A stretch of DNA of 38,796 bases, from the NCBI GenBank assembly GCA_937136415.1, contig CAKZOK010000016.1, positions 1 through 38,796 on the forward strand, read 5' to 3'. Origin of the DNA: an uncultured Cytophagales bacterium. GTDB lineage: Bacteria > Bacteroidota > Bacteroidia > Cytophagales > Bernardetiaceae. Made by a program: the position numbers and the translations under genes. Position 1 is the first letter of the stretch. Every line of letters begins with the position of its first letter. Below the pieces are notes generated by a model that did not search any database, was not told where the DNA came from, and saw only the letters and a program-made list of their open reading frames with translations. Shown here one piece after another: positions 1 through 8,953 of the stretch.

Positions 1-28
1 GAGACCGTTAAAAACGGTCTCTTTTTTT
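1..28 (+). terminator. Rho-independent terminator
   Basis: A perfect 9-bp stem GAGACCGTT/AACGGTCTC with an AAA loop is followed by seven T. It reads as the terminator of a plus-strand gene lying left of the window. It may also stop the minus-strand gene that ends at 88, but the bases left of position 1 are not visible. Confidence 0.85.
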
Positions 29-87
29 GTGATAAATCACTCATGATAGATAGTCCCCCAACTTTCTATCAGATCTTATATTGAGAA

Positions 88-1182
88 TTAACTCAACACT
101 TCTATTTTATTGTCTACAATCTCCTTAATAGGAATTATAATTTTCTTATTTTCTGTTGATATTACAACTGATATTTCATCTATTGATTCAATAGAATGTT
201 TTGTTTCGTTTTTATTTTCATCAAATACACTTAAATACTTTTTAGTTGCTGAATTCAGATATAATCTACAAATAGGCTTTCGATTATTGTCATCTAGCAA
301 AACACCAAAATAAGATTGTGTATCTCTATGTGCAATACGCTCAACAGGTAATTTTCTTCTAAGTATAGCGACAATTACTCTATAAGCATCTAATTCTTCT
401 TCTGTTGTATCTATCTTGCTAATTTCCTCTTCAATTACTTCTTCTGCTTCTTGTTCTTTTTCTGACTCTGCTTCTTTATTCAAAGCTGCATTCAATCGAC
501 TATTAACTCTTTCACTAAGCATCTGACTAAATGCTTTTTGAACTAACTCTGTAAACTCTTCCACAACAGAAGCTGTCAACCTTCCTGAATAAACTTTATT
601 TGCAAATAGTTTTACAAATTCTGGAGAGGGAGATTGAATTTCTTTACTTATGGCATTTCTTATTTCTCTTGAATATTTTAATGAACTTGCATTATTGAAT
701 ATCTTATCTACATCAAAGTTAGATTTGTGAAATTTTTCTATTTCCTTTATTACACTTTCTTTCAAGTCAGTAAGGTTAAACTCTAAAAACGGTTTTTCAT
801 CCATTTTATTAGACTCTTCTAAATCAGTATAAAACTTATATTCAATACCATTTGTTAGTAATGAGAACTTTGTTTTACTAACATGAAAATAACGAAAGAG
901 TTGAGACCCATGTATATCTAATTTTTGTTTCCAATTTTTACATTCTATTATTAAAATAGGAATATCATTTTGAAAAATTGCGTAATCTACTTTTTCACCT
1001 TTTTTCAAACCTAAGTCTGCTGTAAACTCGGGCACAACTTCAGTTGGGTCAAAAGTGTCATAACCTAGAAGATTAATAAAGGGAAGAACAAAAGCATGTT
1101 TAGTTGCTTCTTCTGTTTCTATCTTATCTTTTAATTGTTCAATTTTATCAGCAAGAGCTTTTAGTTTATTTGCAATTTCCAT
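88..1182 (-). CDS. HsdR-N-like restriction endonuclease domain protein (orphan)
   Basis: The protein has 364 residues if it starts at the Met at 1182. A longer start at 1236 adds 18 residues that look non-native (basic, before the usual MEIANKLKALADKIEQ-type opening). An N-terminal coiled-coil-like segment leads into a PD-(D/E)XK nuclease core: D66 in KVDYAIF and E80-x-K82 in ILIIECK, numbered from the 1182 start. This matches the type I restriction HsdR N-terminal domain family. A Glu-rich stretch (around residues 235-265) separates it from a C-terminal domain often seen in stand-alone members. There is no helicase domain and no hsdM or hsdS nearby, so it is not a complete type I enzyme. Such orphans are common in bacterial genomes and their role is unsettled; the DNA-nuclease activity is inferred from the motif. 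Confidence 0.75.
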   Translation of the reverse strand: MEIANKLKALADKIEQLKDKIETEEATKHAFVLPFINLLGYDTFDPTEVVPEFTADLGLKKGEKVDYAIFQNDIPILIIECKNWKQKLDIHGSQLFRYFHVSKTKFSLLTNGIEYKFYTDLEESNKMDEKPFLEFNLTDLKESVIKEIEKFHKSNFDVDKIFNNASSLKYSREIRNAISKEIQSPSPEFVKLFANKVYSGRLTASVVEEFTELVQKAFSQMLSERVNSRLNAALNKEAESEKEQEAEEVIEEEISKIDTTEEELDAYRVIVAILRRKLPVERIAHRDTQSYFGVLLDDNNRKPICRLYLNSATKKYLSVFDENKNETKHSIESIDEISVVISTENKKIIIPIKEIVDNKIEVLS

Positions 1183-1451
1183 AGTAAATTTCAGAGTAGT
1201 TATTGGAAGTTTGATTTGTTTTTTACAATTATACATTTTTTATTAGACTTTTCAATACAAAAAGACATAAAAAAGTAATATTTTTAATTTTTTAAAAAAA
1301 AGATACTTTCCCTCGTTCCTCGTAGTGTTTTGAGCCAAACAAAAAAAATGAATGTTGAGCGTAGTCTTTAGCGCAGCGATGACTACGACCTATCAGTTCG
1401 TCAAGTCTTAGACTTGAAAACTAAGTAGCTGTATTCATCAAAAAAGCCGTA

Positions 1452-1514
1452 TCTTCCCAACTGTTCGTAGTATTCCACTAAGAATCTATACATGTATTTA
1501 AGTGTTATGCTTTT
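1452..1514 (+). repeat. Dispersed repeat, copy 1 (degenerate)
   Basis: About 63 bp that align nearly without gaps to 7009-7071, at roughly four identical bases in five. Shared blocks include CTGTTCGTA, TTCCACTA and ATGTATTTAAG. In the 7-kb copy GTTCGTA/TACGAAC forms a 7-bp stem; here the right arm has decayed to TAAGAAT, so this is the more eroded copy. Confidence 0.6.
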
Positions 1515-1516
1515 AT

Positions 1517-1557
1517 TTCCTCATTCCAATCAAAAAAAAGGAGCGAGGATTTTTTTT
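1517..1557 (+). terminator. Terminator-like hairpin, left copy flanking the TA module
   Basis: TCCTCATTCC (1518-1527) pairs with GGAGCGAGGA (1540-1549), with an A-rich loop and a T-run after it. The same sequence recurs almost unchanged at 2272-2312, just after the broken toxin gene. Confidence 0.65.
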
Positions 1558-1638
1558 GTTTTAGCAAAAACTAAACAAATAGTTTTTTCGTTCTTTCTAC
1601 AAATGATAGAAAAAGTACAATCTTAAAAAAGTGTAATT

Positions 1639-1884
1639 ATGAATAATCCTACTACTTCGCCTGTACCTTTAGAAGTGGCTTTGTTTTTTGTACAAAAACT
1701 GCCTGTTTCGTATCAAAAAGCTATTTTTGAGTGGCTTTCTGCAAATGAAGAAATAAAAACAGAAGAAAATAATCAAACAGAAATTAAACGTCTTCCCTTA
1801 AAATTTGGAGCAGGAAAACATTTAATAACTTTTGTAGCAAATGATTTTAATGAACCTTTAGAAGATTTTGAAGAGTATATGTAA
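1639..1884 (+). CDS. DUF2281/VapB-like antitoxin
   Basis: An 81-residue protein. The N-terminal half (LEVALFFVQKLPVSYQKAIFEWL) resembles the helix that DUF2281 proteins use for binding or dimerising. The C-terminal half ends in the typical KFGAGKHLITFVANDFNEPLEDFEEYM-type tail (a KxG...DF-x-EPLEDF-x-EYM pattern), which in this family wraps the toxin. The gene starts with ATG at 1639 and ends 29 nt before the PIN-domain toxin start at 1914, which is the usual antitoxin-then-toxin order. It is intact although its partner is not, so it may persist as an orphan antitoxin. Family assignment is by pattern recognition. Confidence 0.75.
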   Translation: MNNPTTSPVPLEVALFFVQKLPVSYQKAIFEWLSANEEIKTEENNQTEIKRLPLKFGAGKHLITFVANDFNEPLEDFEEYM

Positions 1885-1913
1885 TCTGTTTATTGAATTA
1901 TAAATTACAAAAA

Positions 1914-2262
1914 ATGAAAATTTTATTAGACACTCATGCTTTAATTTGGTATTCAGAAGGAAACAAAATGCTGGATAAAAAATGGATAGAAATTATTGAA
2001 AATCCATTGCATAAAAAATATTTTAGTTACGTTAGTTTGTGGGAAATGAATATCAAAGTTAGTATAGGAAAACTTAATTTAGCAGTTAATTTACCTATTG
2101 AGATTGTTCCTAAAGAAATTGAAATTTTACAACCAACACTTTCTGATTTGAACGAACTTTCCAAATTACCATTACATCATCGTGATCCATTTGATAGATA
2201 ATAATTTTTTACTAATGAGTAATGATGGTAATTTTAAAAAATATCCTGTAGAATTAGTGTAA
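1914..2262 (+). pseudogene. VapC-like PIN-domain toxin, broken by a short deletion
   Basis: The protein opens MKILLDTHALIWY, the first PIN-domain motif with the metal-binding Asp, and continues through SLWEMNIK (conserved Glu) to HHRDPFDR, then stops at 2199. An upstream TTG at 1893 is an unlikely start. Shifted by one base, the sequence from 2197 to the stop at 2262 reads DNNFLLMSNDGNFKKYPVELV, the expected C-terminus of the same family with the fourth acidic residue. Compared with the usual spacing, about 7-8 residues are missing. The frame change requires a loss of 3n+2 bases, so about 23 nt is likely, probably between two GATA-containing stretches at the junction (GATAGATAATAAT). The product, a ribonuclease in active relatives, should be inactive or weakened. 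A terminator hairpin begins 10 nt after the old stop. Confidence 0.8.
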
Positions 2263-2271
2263 AATGAAAAT

Positions 2272-2312
2272 TTCCTCATTCCAATCAAAAAAAAGGAGTG
2301 AGGAATTTTTTT
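2272..2312 (+). terminator. Terminator hairpin, right copy after vapC remnant
   Basis: TTCCTCATTCC (2272-2282) pairs with GGAGTGAGGAA (2295-2305) with one G-U pair, followed by seven T. It differs from the copy at 1517-1549 by one base over about 32. Confidence 0.75.
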
Positions 2313-2361
2313 ATTTCCCATGTAGTAAAAAGCAAGCCATTTTCCAAATGACACATACACA

Positions 2362-2404
2362 CAAAAAAAGCCTTCCAAAAACTAAATTTTGAAAGGCTTT
2401 TTGG
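2362..2404. terminator. Bidirectional terminator, end of rpoC
   Basis: Arms AAAAAGCCTTCCAAAA and TTTTGAAAGGCTTTTT lie around a short loop, with T-runs on both strands. It sits 19 nt beyond the rpoC stop and faces the plus-strand TA module on the other side. Confidence 0.8.
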
Positions 2405-2422
2405 TTTATATGAGTCTAAGAA

Positions 2423-5400
2423 TTAACCTACTGTTTGAGTAGTTTCTTCTTGGTTTTCTTCATTTTGTTCTAATGCTTCCAAACGCATACGGTTTAGTTG
2501 AGCTTCTGTACGAGTAGATTTTACATTTTCATCGACTAATGTATCTTCTAACTTTTCATACGTTTTCTCATCATAAACGATAAGGTCTTCGTATTTACGC
2601 AAGCCTGTACCTGCAGGAATAAGATGTCCTACAATTACATTTTCCTTCAAACCATTCAAGTCATCAGATTTACCACGAATAGAGGCTTCACTCAATACTT
2701 TTGTAGTTTCTTGGAAAGAGGCTGCTGACATGAAACTCTTCGTACCCAACGATGCTTGTGTAATACCACGCAATGTAGGTTTCGAAACTGCTGGTTGTGC
2801 TTCACGCACTTTAGCAACTTTCATATCCTTACGACGCAAACTAGAATTTTCATCTCTAAGCGCACGAGCAGTAACAATCATACCTACTTTAAGTTTGGTA
2901 GATTCTCCTACATCAGTAACAATTTTTTTATCCATAAATGAATCATTTTCTCCACGAACTTCAAATTTATCTACAATTTGATTTGGTAGGAAATATGTAT
3001 CACCTGGATCGATAATTTCTACTTTCTGCATCATCTGACGAACAATTACCTCAATATGCTTATCATTGATTTTTACACCCTGTAAGCGATATACATCTTG
3101 GATTTCGTTAGTCAAATATTCTTGAACTGCTGTTGGTCCTTTGATAGAAAGAATATCTGCTGGTGTAATAGCACCATCTGACAGTGGCATACCTGCTTTT
3201 ACAAAGTCATTTTCTTGTACAAGAATATGCTTAGAAAGCTGCACCATGTATTTTTTGATAATTCCATCTTTCTTAGATTCAACAAAAATCTCTCTGTTAC
3301 CACGTTTGATTCCTCCATAACTTACAATACCATCAATTTCTGATACTACTGCTGGATTGGAAGGGTTACGAGCTTCAAAGAGTTCGGTTACACGTGGAAG
3401 ACCACCTGTAATATCTCTACTCTTAGAAACTGAACGAGGAATTTTTGCCAAAATCTGACCTGCAATTACTTTTTGTCCTTCTTCGACAGATAGGTAAGCA
3501 CCTGCTGGAACATTACTACTTGCTGTTTGTTCTTTTTTATCAACAACAGTAAGCGTAGGATTTCGTGTCTTATCTCTACTTTCAATAATTATTTTCTGAC
3601 GGTGACCTGTCTGCTCATCAGATTCTTCTTTATAAGTAATACCTTCTTCAATTCCTTCAAAGTTTACAATTCCATCATATTGAGAAAGAATTACAGCATT
3701 AAAAGGGTCAAAGTTGTATAGAGCATCATCTTTTTTGACGGTTTGTCCGTCTTTAATAGATAAGAAAGCACCATAAGGAACATTATGAGAAGCTAGTATT
3801 TTAGAAGGGTTTTCTAAATCGATAATTCGCATCTCACCAATACGTGACATTACGACTTTACCTTTTTTGCCATCTTCATCAAGTGTATCAATCGTTCTGA
3901 CTTCTTCTAATACAACTTTACCTTCTTTTTTTGCTTTAATAGTAGATTCTACTGCAATATTAGAAGCTGTACCACCAACGTGGAATGTACGAAGAGTAAG
4001 CTGTGTACCTGGTTCTCCAATAGATTGAGCAGCAATTACACCGACTGATTCTCCTTGTTGTACTAATTTTCCAGAAGCAAGATTTCGTCCATAACATTTG
4101 CCACAAACACCTACACGAGTTTCACAAGTAAGTACAGAGCGTATATCTACTGCTTCTACACCTGCTTCTTCGGCACGTTTGGCATCTACTTCATCTATAA
4201 GCTGACCTGATTCAATGATGATTTGGTCTTCATTTTCTGGGTGGAAAACATCATGTACTGATACTCTACCCAAAATACGGTCAGAAATTGGTTCGATAAT
4301 CTCTTCTTGTTCTTTTAGAGCTGTTACTGTCAAGCCACGCAACGTACCACAATCGGTTTCGTTTACGATAATATCTTGAGCAACATCTACCAAACGACGA
4401 GTAAGATAACCAGCATCGGCAGTTTTGAGAGCTGTATCTGCAAGACCCTTTCTAGCACCGTGTGTAGAGATAAAGTATTCCAAAACGTCTAGTCCTTCTT
4501 TAAAGTTAGAAAGAATAGGGTTTTCAATGATTTCACCTACCGAACCTTGTAAGTTCTTTTGAGGTTTTGCCATCAAGCCACGCATACCACCTAATTGACG
4601 GATTTGTTCACGAGAACCACGTGCGCCAGAGTGCATCATCATATAAATAGAATTGAATCCTTGTTCGTCAGTTTCTAACTGCTCCATCAATTCATCTGTA
4701 ATTCTACGGTTTACTTTTGTCCAAGTATCAATTACTTGATTGTAGCGTTCGTTGTCAGTAATCAGACCCATGTAGTAGTTTTGTGTAATTACTGCTACTT
4801 CGTCTTTTGCTTCTGCTACCAAACGCTCTTTATTGTCTGGAACTGGAATATTATTAATACCAATAGAAAGACCTCCTCTATAGGCTTGGTCAAAACCTAA
4901 AAATTTAATTTCGTCTAAGAATTCGGCAGTACGAGCCATACCGACTAACTTAACAATTTTAGAAATTACTTTTTGAAGAGTTTTTTTACTAAGAAGTTCG
5001 TTGATATAACCTACTTCTTTCGGAACACATTTATTAAATGGTACTCGCCCTGCAACTGTTTCTATAGTTTTGTATTCTAATTCACCTGTGTCTTCATTCA
5101 GTACATTTGTACGAAGGAAAATATAAGCGTGTTTAGAAATAGATTTATGATTGAGAGCCATAATTACTTCCTCTTCCGAGTAGAATCTCATGCCTTCTCC
5201 TTCAATTTTTAATGTTGGTATGCTTCTTCTTCCTTTTGTTAGGAAATAAAGACCCAAGACCATATCCTGTGAAGGTACAGTAATTGGGCTACCACTTGCA
5301 GGCGAAAGAATATTATGCGAAGCAAGCATTAATAAAGAGGCTTCCAAAACAGCTTCTTGCCCTAGAGGAACATGAACAGCCATTTGGTCACCATCAAAAT

Positions 5401-6829
5401 CGGCGTTGAAAGCCGTACAAACTAATGGGTGCAACTGGATTGCTTTTCCTTCAATAAGTTTTGGCTGGAATGCTTGAATACCCAAACGGTGCAAAGTAGG
5501 CGCACGATTTAGGAGAACAGGGTGTCCTTTCAATACATTTTCCAAAATATCCCAAATTACTGGGTCTTTTCTATCAACAATTTTTTTAGCTGATTTTACG
5601 GTTTTTACGATACCACGTTCAATGAGTTTGCGAATTACAAAGGGCTTGAATAGCTCGGCAGCCATATTTTTTGGAAGCCCACACTCATGAAGTTTGAGTT
5701 CTGGACCTACCACGATTACCGAACGACCCGAATAATCAACACGTTTACCCAAAAGGTTTTGACGAAAACGCCCTTGTTTACCTTTGAGCATATCTGAAAG
5801 TGATTTTAAGGCACGGTTGCCATCACCACGAACAGCGTTTACTTTACGAGAGTTATCGAAAAGAGAATCAACAGCTTCTTGAAGCATACGTTTTTCATTA
5901 CGTAAAATTACTTCAGGAGCTTTTATATCTATCAATCTTTTCAGACGATTGTTGCGAATGATAACACGACGGTACAAATCATTCAAATCCGAAGTAGCGA
6001 AACGCCCACCATCAAGTGGAACTAAAGGACGCAATTCAGGTGGAATAACAGGCACCATTTTGATAACCATCCAAGATGGCTCATTCGGAACATTTCTAGA
6101 TTTGGCATCACGGAATGCTTCCACTACACGCAAACGCTTTAAGGCTTCTGCCTTACGTTGTTGTGAGGTTTCGTTCATTGCAGCAGCACGCAAATCATAC
6201 GAAAGTTGGTCTAAATTAAGTCTAATTGGGTCAAGAAGCATAACGATTGCTTCAGCTCCCATTTTTGCAATGAATTTTTCAGGGTCAGAGTCGTCTTTTT
6301 GCTGATTTTCACGAGGCAATTTGTCCATGATGTCCAAATATTCGTCTTCAGTCAAGAAATCTAAACGTTGTAGCCCTTCATTTTCCATTATACCAGGCTG
6401 AACTACGGCATAACGCTCGTAATAAATAATCTGGTCTAGTTTTTTTGTTGGCAGACCGAGCAAATAACCTATTTTATTAGGCAATGAACGGAAATACCAT
6501 ATATGCGCTACTGGAACAACAAGTTGAATGTGTCCCATACGCTCACGACGGACTTTCTTTTCCGTTACTTCTACGCCACAACGGTCGCAGATAATTCCTT
6601 TATAGCGAATACGCTTGTACTTTCCACAATGACACTCCCAATCTTTAACAGGTCCGAAGATACGCTCACAGAAAAGACCTCCCATTTCGGGTTTGTAGGT
6701 ACGATAATTAATCGTTTCTGGTTGAGTAACTTCTCCGAACGAACTATTAAGAATAGATTCTGGAGATGCCAAGCTGATAGTGATTCGCTTGAAATCGTTT
6801 TTTAACTTTCTGTTCTTTTGGAACGACAT
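2423..6829 (-). CDS. rpoC: DNA-directed RNA polymerase subunit beta'
   Basis: A 1468-residue beta' subunit of the core RNA polymerase, full length for Bacteroidota. Residues seen directly: the N-terminal zinc site C66, C68, C81, C84; the catalytic loop [12 protein letters not shown] at 475-486 with Asp 477, 479 and 481 that hold the active-site magnesium; and the second zinc cluster around [15 protein letters not shown]. The start [16 protein letters not shown] fits the phylum. In most bacteria rpoC follows rpoB in one operon. Here the gene upstream on the same strand is a TPR protein closed off by its own terminator (7112-7172), and no rpoB occurs in the 32 kb to the right. A candidate -7 box lies at 6865-6872. 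rpoC therefore appears to be transcribed alone. Confidence 0.99.
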   Translation of the reverse strand: MSFQKNRKLKNDFKRITISLASPESILNSSFGEVTQPETINYRTYKPEMGGLFCERIFGPVKDWECHCGKYKRIRYKGIICDRCGVEVTEKKVRRERMGHIQLVVPVAHIWYFRSLPNKIGYLLGLPTKKLDQIIYYERYAVVQPGIMENEGLQRLDFLTEDEYLDIMDKLPRENQQKDDSDPEKFIAKMGAEAIVMLLDPIRLNLDQLSYDLRAAAMNETSQQRKAEALKRLRVVEAFRDAKSRNVPNEPSWMVIKMVPVIPPELRPLVPLDGGRFATSDLNDLYRRVIIRNNRLKRLIDIKAPEVILRNEKRMLQEAVDSLFDNSRKVNAVRGDGNRALKSLSDMLKGKQGRFRQNLLGKRVDYSGRSVIVVGPELKLHECGLPKNMAAELFKPFVIRKLIERGIVKTVKSAKKIVDRKDPVIWDILENVLKGHPVLLNRAPTLHRLGIQAFQPKLIEGKAIQLHPLVCTAFNADFDGDQMAVHVPLGQEAVLEASLLMLASHNILSPASGSPITVPSQDMVLGLYFLTKGRRSIPTLKIEGEGMRFYSEEEVIMALNHKSISKHAYIFLRTNVLNEDTGELEYKTIETVAGRVPFNKCVPKEVGYINELLSKKTLQKVISKIVKLVGMARTAEFLDEIKFLGFDQAYRGGLSIGINNIPVPDNKERLVAEAKDEVAVITQNYYMGLITDNERYNQVIDTWTKVNRRITDELMEQLETDEQGFNSIYMMMHSGARGSREQIRQLGGMRGLMAKPQKNLQGSVGEIIENPILSNFKEGLDVLEYFISTHGARKGLADTALKTADAGYLTRRLVDVAQDIIVNETDCGTLRGLTVTALKEQEEIIEPISDRILGRVSVHDVFHPENEDQIIIESGQLIDEVDAKRAEEAGVEAVDIRSVLTCETRVGVCGKCYGRNLASGKLVQQGESVGVIAAQSIGEPGTQLTLRTFHVGGTASNIAVESTIKAKKEGKVVLEEVRTIDTLDEDGKKGKVVMSRIGEMRIIDLENPSKILASHNVPYGAFLSIKDGQTVKKDDALYNFDPFNAVILSQYDGIVNFEGIEEGITYKEESDEQTGHRQKIIIESRDKTRNPTLTVVDKKEQTASSNVPAGAYLSVEEGQKVIAGQILAKIPRSVSKSRDITGGLPRVTELFEARNPSNPAVVSEIDGIVSYGGIKRGNREIFVESKKDGIIKKYMVQLSKHILVQENDFVKAGMPLSDGAITPADILSIKGPTAVQEYLTNEIQDVYRLQGVKINDKHIEVIVRQMMQKVEIIDPGDTYFLPNQIVDKFEVRGENDSFMDKKIVTDVGESTKLKVGMIVTARALRDENSSLRRKDMKVAKVREAQPAVSKPTLRGITQASLGTKSFMSAASFQETTKVLSEASIRGKSDDLNGLKENVIVGHLIPAGTGLRKYEDLIVYDEKTYEKLEDTLVDENVKSTRTEAQLNRMRLEALEQNEENQEETTQTVG

Positions 6830-6864
6830 GGGCGATGCAGTTTTGATTTTGGAGTAACAATCTA

Positions 6865-6872
6865 CAAAGTTA
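6865..6872 (-). promoter_or_regulatory. Candidate -7 promoter element of rpoC
   Basis: On the minus strand it reads TAACTTTG, matching the TAnnTTTG consensus of Bacteroidota primary-sigma promoters. It would give a leader of about 30 nt to the rpoC ATG. No clear -33 TTG is visible, so this remains a candidate. Confidence 0.4.
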
Positions 6873-6964
6873 AGAAAATAATTTTGAAAAACCTTTTTTT
6901 ATTAGAAATATTTTTGTAGGTGGGAGAGGTTTTTTACTCTGAAGTTGTTTAAGAATAGAGAAAT

Positions 6965-7002
6965 AACCGTCGTTGAGGCTCAAAATACAGCCGTCAACGA
7001 GG
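6965..7002. repeat. REP-like bulged hairpin, copy A
   Basis: The fold is CGTTGA-GGCT-loop-AGCC-G-TCAACG: a 6-bp outer and 4-bp inner stem with one unpaired G in the 3' arm. Its reverse complement is almost identical to 23742-23779, and the same architecture with altered pairs occurs at 22422-22498 and 23787-23819. Confidence 0.7.
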
Positions 7003-7008
7003 GGAAGT

Positions 7009-7071
7009 TATCCCCCATCTGTTCGTAATGTTCCACTACGAACCTAAAAATGTATTTAAGCGTCACGCTTT
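7009..7071 (+). repeat. Dispersed repeat, copy 2
   Basis: Partner of 1452-1514. It contains a stem GTTCGTA/TACGAAC around ATGTTCCAC, then a second small hairpin AAGCG-TCA-CGCTT. Confidence 0.6.
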
Positions 7072-7111
7072 GTATTTCGTACAATAAAAGTGTACAGTTT
7101 TAAATATTCTC

Positions 7112-7172
7112 ATAAAAAAAGCCATTTTTTATAATTAAATCAAAAATAATTCAATTATAAAAAAATGGCTTT
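7112..7172 (-). terminator. Terminator of the TPR gene
   Basis: A long stem of about 19 bp, AAAGCCATTTTTTATAATT with its complement at 7153-7172 (one extra base), has a T-run on the minus strand. It lies 29 nt past the TPR stop and separates that transcript from rpoC. Confidence 0.8.
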
Positions 7173-7200
7173 AGGTAAAGTAAAAAGTAGTAAGTGAAGT

Positions 7201-8547
7201 TTATTTTTGTGTTTTTATAATTTTTTTGTTTTCTATGGCTTGTTGAATCAATTTGATTTCATTGGCTGCAGCCATTTTGAAAGGTTGTAATTTTATATTC
7301 GCAAACGCTTTTTTTGCAATAGGTAATTTGCCTCCATTGCGATATACCAAACCCAATAAAAACATACAACGAGAATGCTCAACAGGGTCTCTCATTTGTG
7401 CAAGAGCCTTTTGAAGTGCATTAGCAGCCTTTGGATATTGATGAAGATGAAATAGAATAAGTCCATTTAGGTAGAGCAAGTTTTTGTTGCCCGAATTAAA
7501 TGTAAGACCATTTTTTGTAGCCTTTAAAGCATTTTCATAATTATTTTTGGAGAGTTCTAATTGTGCAATTTGCTCATAAATCTGTGCGCTACGTTTTACA
7601 TCTTTCTCAAATTTGGCAGATTGGTAATAGAGTTCTAGTGTTTTATCTACATTTGTTGTTACTTTATTGTTTTGTAGATGTGCAAGTGTATAATAAGCAC
7701 TTGCATTTGCAGGGTCTATTTTCAAGGCTTTTTTTGCGTATGCTTGCGCTTCATTGAGCTGATGCACTTCTATATATGCTTCTGCCAAATAGGCATAACG
7801 AGCAGGAGAAAACTCTTCAATTTTGGCTTTAAAATTACCATAATTAGCTTTTGCCCAAGTCTGAAAGGCAAGTTCAAAACTATCTAAATGATAGTATCCA
7901 TAACCCATTTGGTAATAATAACGAGCATTTTCGCTAGAGTGTAGTGTAGCAATTTGAGGTTCTATTTCTTGAATAATTTTGACAGCCTCTTTGTATTTGC
8001 CCAAATAATTTGCAACTTGAGATTCTAAACAATATAATTCAAGATTTTTAGGAAACTCAATTTTGGTTGTTTTTATTTTTTGATAAGCTACTGCCCAGTT
8101 TTTTTCTGCCAAATTATGCTTGATTACAAAAAAACGATAAAATTGTTTTTTGTCTTTTTGTGTTTCGTGACGAGCTGCAATGTCGTAGAGTTGAGCAGCT
8201 TTTTTGTTATCATTTTGGTCTGCATAAATTTTGGCAAGCAAAGCATAAGCAGGAGAATAACTGTTGTTGAGGCGAATAACATACCCCAATGATTGTGCTG
8301 CTGCTTTTGGTTTTTTGAGTTGATACTCGCATTGAGCTTTTGAGAAAATATAAAGGTGATTTCGTGGTTCTCTCTGAACGGCTTTGTCATATTCTTGTAA
8401 AGCCAAATCATAGTGCGCTTGTTTTTTATGACGTTCGCCATTAGCAAACCAATCTAAACCCTCATGTTGGGCATAGGCGAAATTAGTAAAACCAAAACCA
8501 AAGACGCTTCCCATTAAAATAAGTGTGAAGTAAATCGTCCTTTTCAT
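7201..8547 (-). CDS. Secreted TPR-repeat protein
   Basis: A 448-residue protein with a cleavable signal peptide (MKRTIYFTLILMGSVFGFGF...AYA-Q, cleavage about residue 26), so it is probably periplasmic. From about residue 30 to the end it is a chain of degenerate tetratricopeptide helices, recognisable by patterns such as ALQEYDKAVQREPRN, SPAYALLAKIYADQ and AQAYAKKALKIDPANASAYYTLAHL. TPR arrays mediate protein-protein contacts; no catalytic motif is seen and I cannot name a partner. It is followed by its own terminator and is not co-transcribed with rpoC. Similar TPR proteins are abundant in Bacteroidota. Confidence 0.85.
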   Translation of the reverse strand: MKRTIYFTLILMGSVFGFGFTNFAYAQHEGLDWFANGERHKKQAHYDLALQEYDKAVQREPRNHLYIFSKAQCEYQLKKPKAAAQSLGYVIRLNNSYSPAYALLAKIYADQNDNKKAAQLYDIAARHETQKDKKQFYRFFVIKHNLAEKNWAVAYQKIKTTKIEFPKNLELYCLESQVANYLGKYKEAVKIIQEIEPQIATLHSSENARYYYQMGYGYYHLDSFELAFQTWAKANYGNFKAKIEEFSPARYAYLAEAYIEVHQLNEAQAYAKKALKIDPANASAYYTLAHLQNNKVTTNVDKTLELYYQSAKFEKDVKRSAQIYEQIAQLELSKNNYENALKATKNGLTFNSGNKNLLYLNGLILFHLHQYPKAANALQKALAQMRDPVEHSRCMFLLGLVYRNGGKLPIAKKAFANIKLQPFKMAAANEIKLIQQAIENKKIIKTQK

Positions 8548-8953
8548 AATATTGTGTTATTATATGAGAATAAATAAATAGTAGTATTATATATAGATAG
8601 GAATTAATTCTGTATTATTTGTTTTTGTATTTAGCATGTTTATACCATGTAAACGAGAAAACTGAGCCAAAAGGTTACTATTTTTGATTTTTTTTGAAAA
8701 AAAACAAAACATAATTAATATTTTTCTCGTAGCGCAGGAGTGATATTTGAATAGTTATATAAAAAAATGCTTTAATGCAATTTAAAACTCTTTTGTTTTT
8801 TTGAAAAATAATAAATAAATCTTAATTGGTTGATATAGAGAATTTTGAATCAAGAAGTAAGTGAGGACATCATAATAAAAAAGTATGTATTATTCGAAGA
8901 TAATACATACTTTTTTATTGAATCATAAATCAGTAATACATTAATTTTCTGTT
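8548..8953. other. Intergenic region, mostly featureless
   Basis: AT-rich. Apart from the hairpin terminator at 8877-8916 I see no gene, repeat or convincing promoter. The promoter of the TPR gene should lie in its left part but no TAnnTTTG match stands out. Confidence 0.5.
8877..8916. terminator. Terminator after the HD hydrolase gene
   Basis: Perfect 16-bp arms AAAAAAGTATGTATTA and TAATACATACTTTTTT enclose the loop TTCGAAGA. It is symmetrical enough to work in both directions and lies 38 nt past the stop of the minus-strand gene at 8954. Confidence 0.85.

Larger units (their letters stand above)
1183..1638. other. Gene-free stretch with decayed hairpin repeats
   Basis: I see no credible gene. 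It holds a hairpin with stem CGTAGTC/GACTACG (1360-1366 and 1381-1387), a small palindrome CAAGTC-TTA-GACTTG (1402-1416), a degenerate copy of a repeat also present at 7009-7071 (here 1452-1514), and the terminator-like hairpin at 1517-1557. Base composition and hairpin density suggest accumulated repeat debris rather than regulation. Confidence 0.55.
6830..7200. other. Intergenic region upstream of rpoC
   Basis: Contains, from rpoC outward: a candidate promoter (6865-6872), a REP-like bulged hairpin (6965-7002), a second dispersed repeat (7009-7071) and the terminator of the TPR gene (7112-7172). I see no coding sequence. Confidence 0.7.

Noticed and set aside
5949..6305. 118-codon plus-strand frame opposite rpoC
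   Set aside because: It is antisense to a conserved essential gene, its composition follows the opposite frame, and it has no recognisable domain.
8124..8447. 107-codon minus-strand frame inside the TPR gene
   Set aside because: Shifted frame of the same DNA as the TPR repeats, low complexity, no motif.
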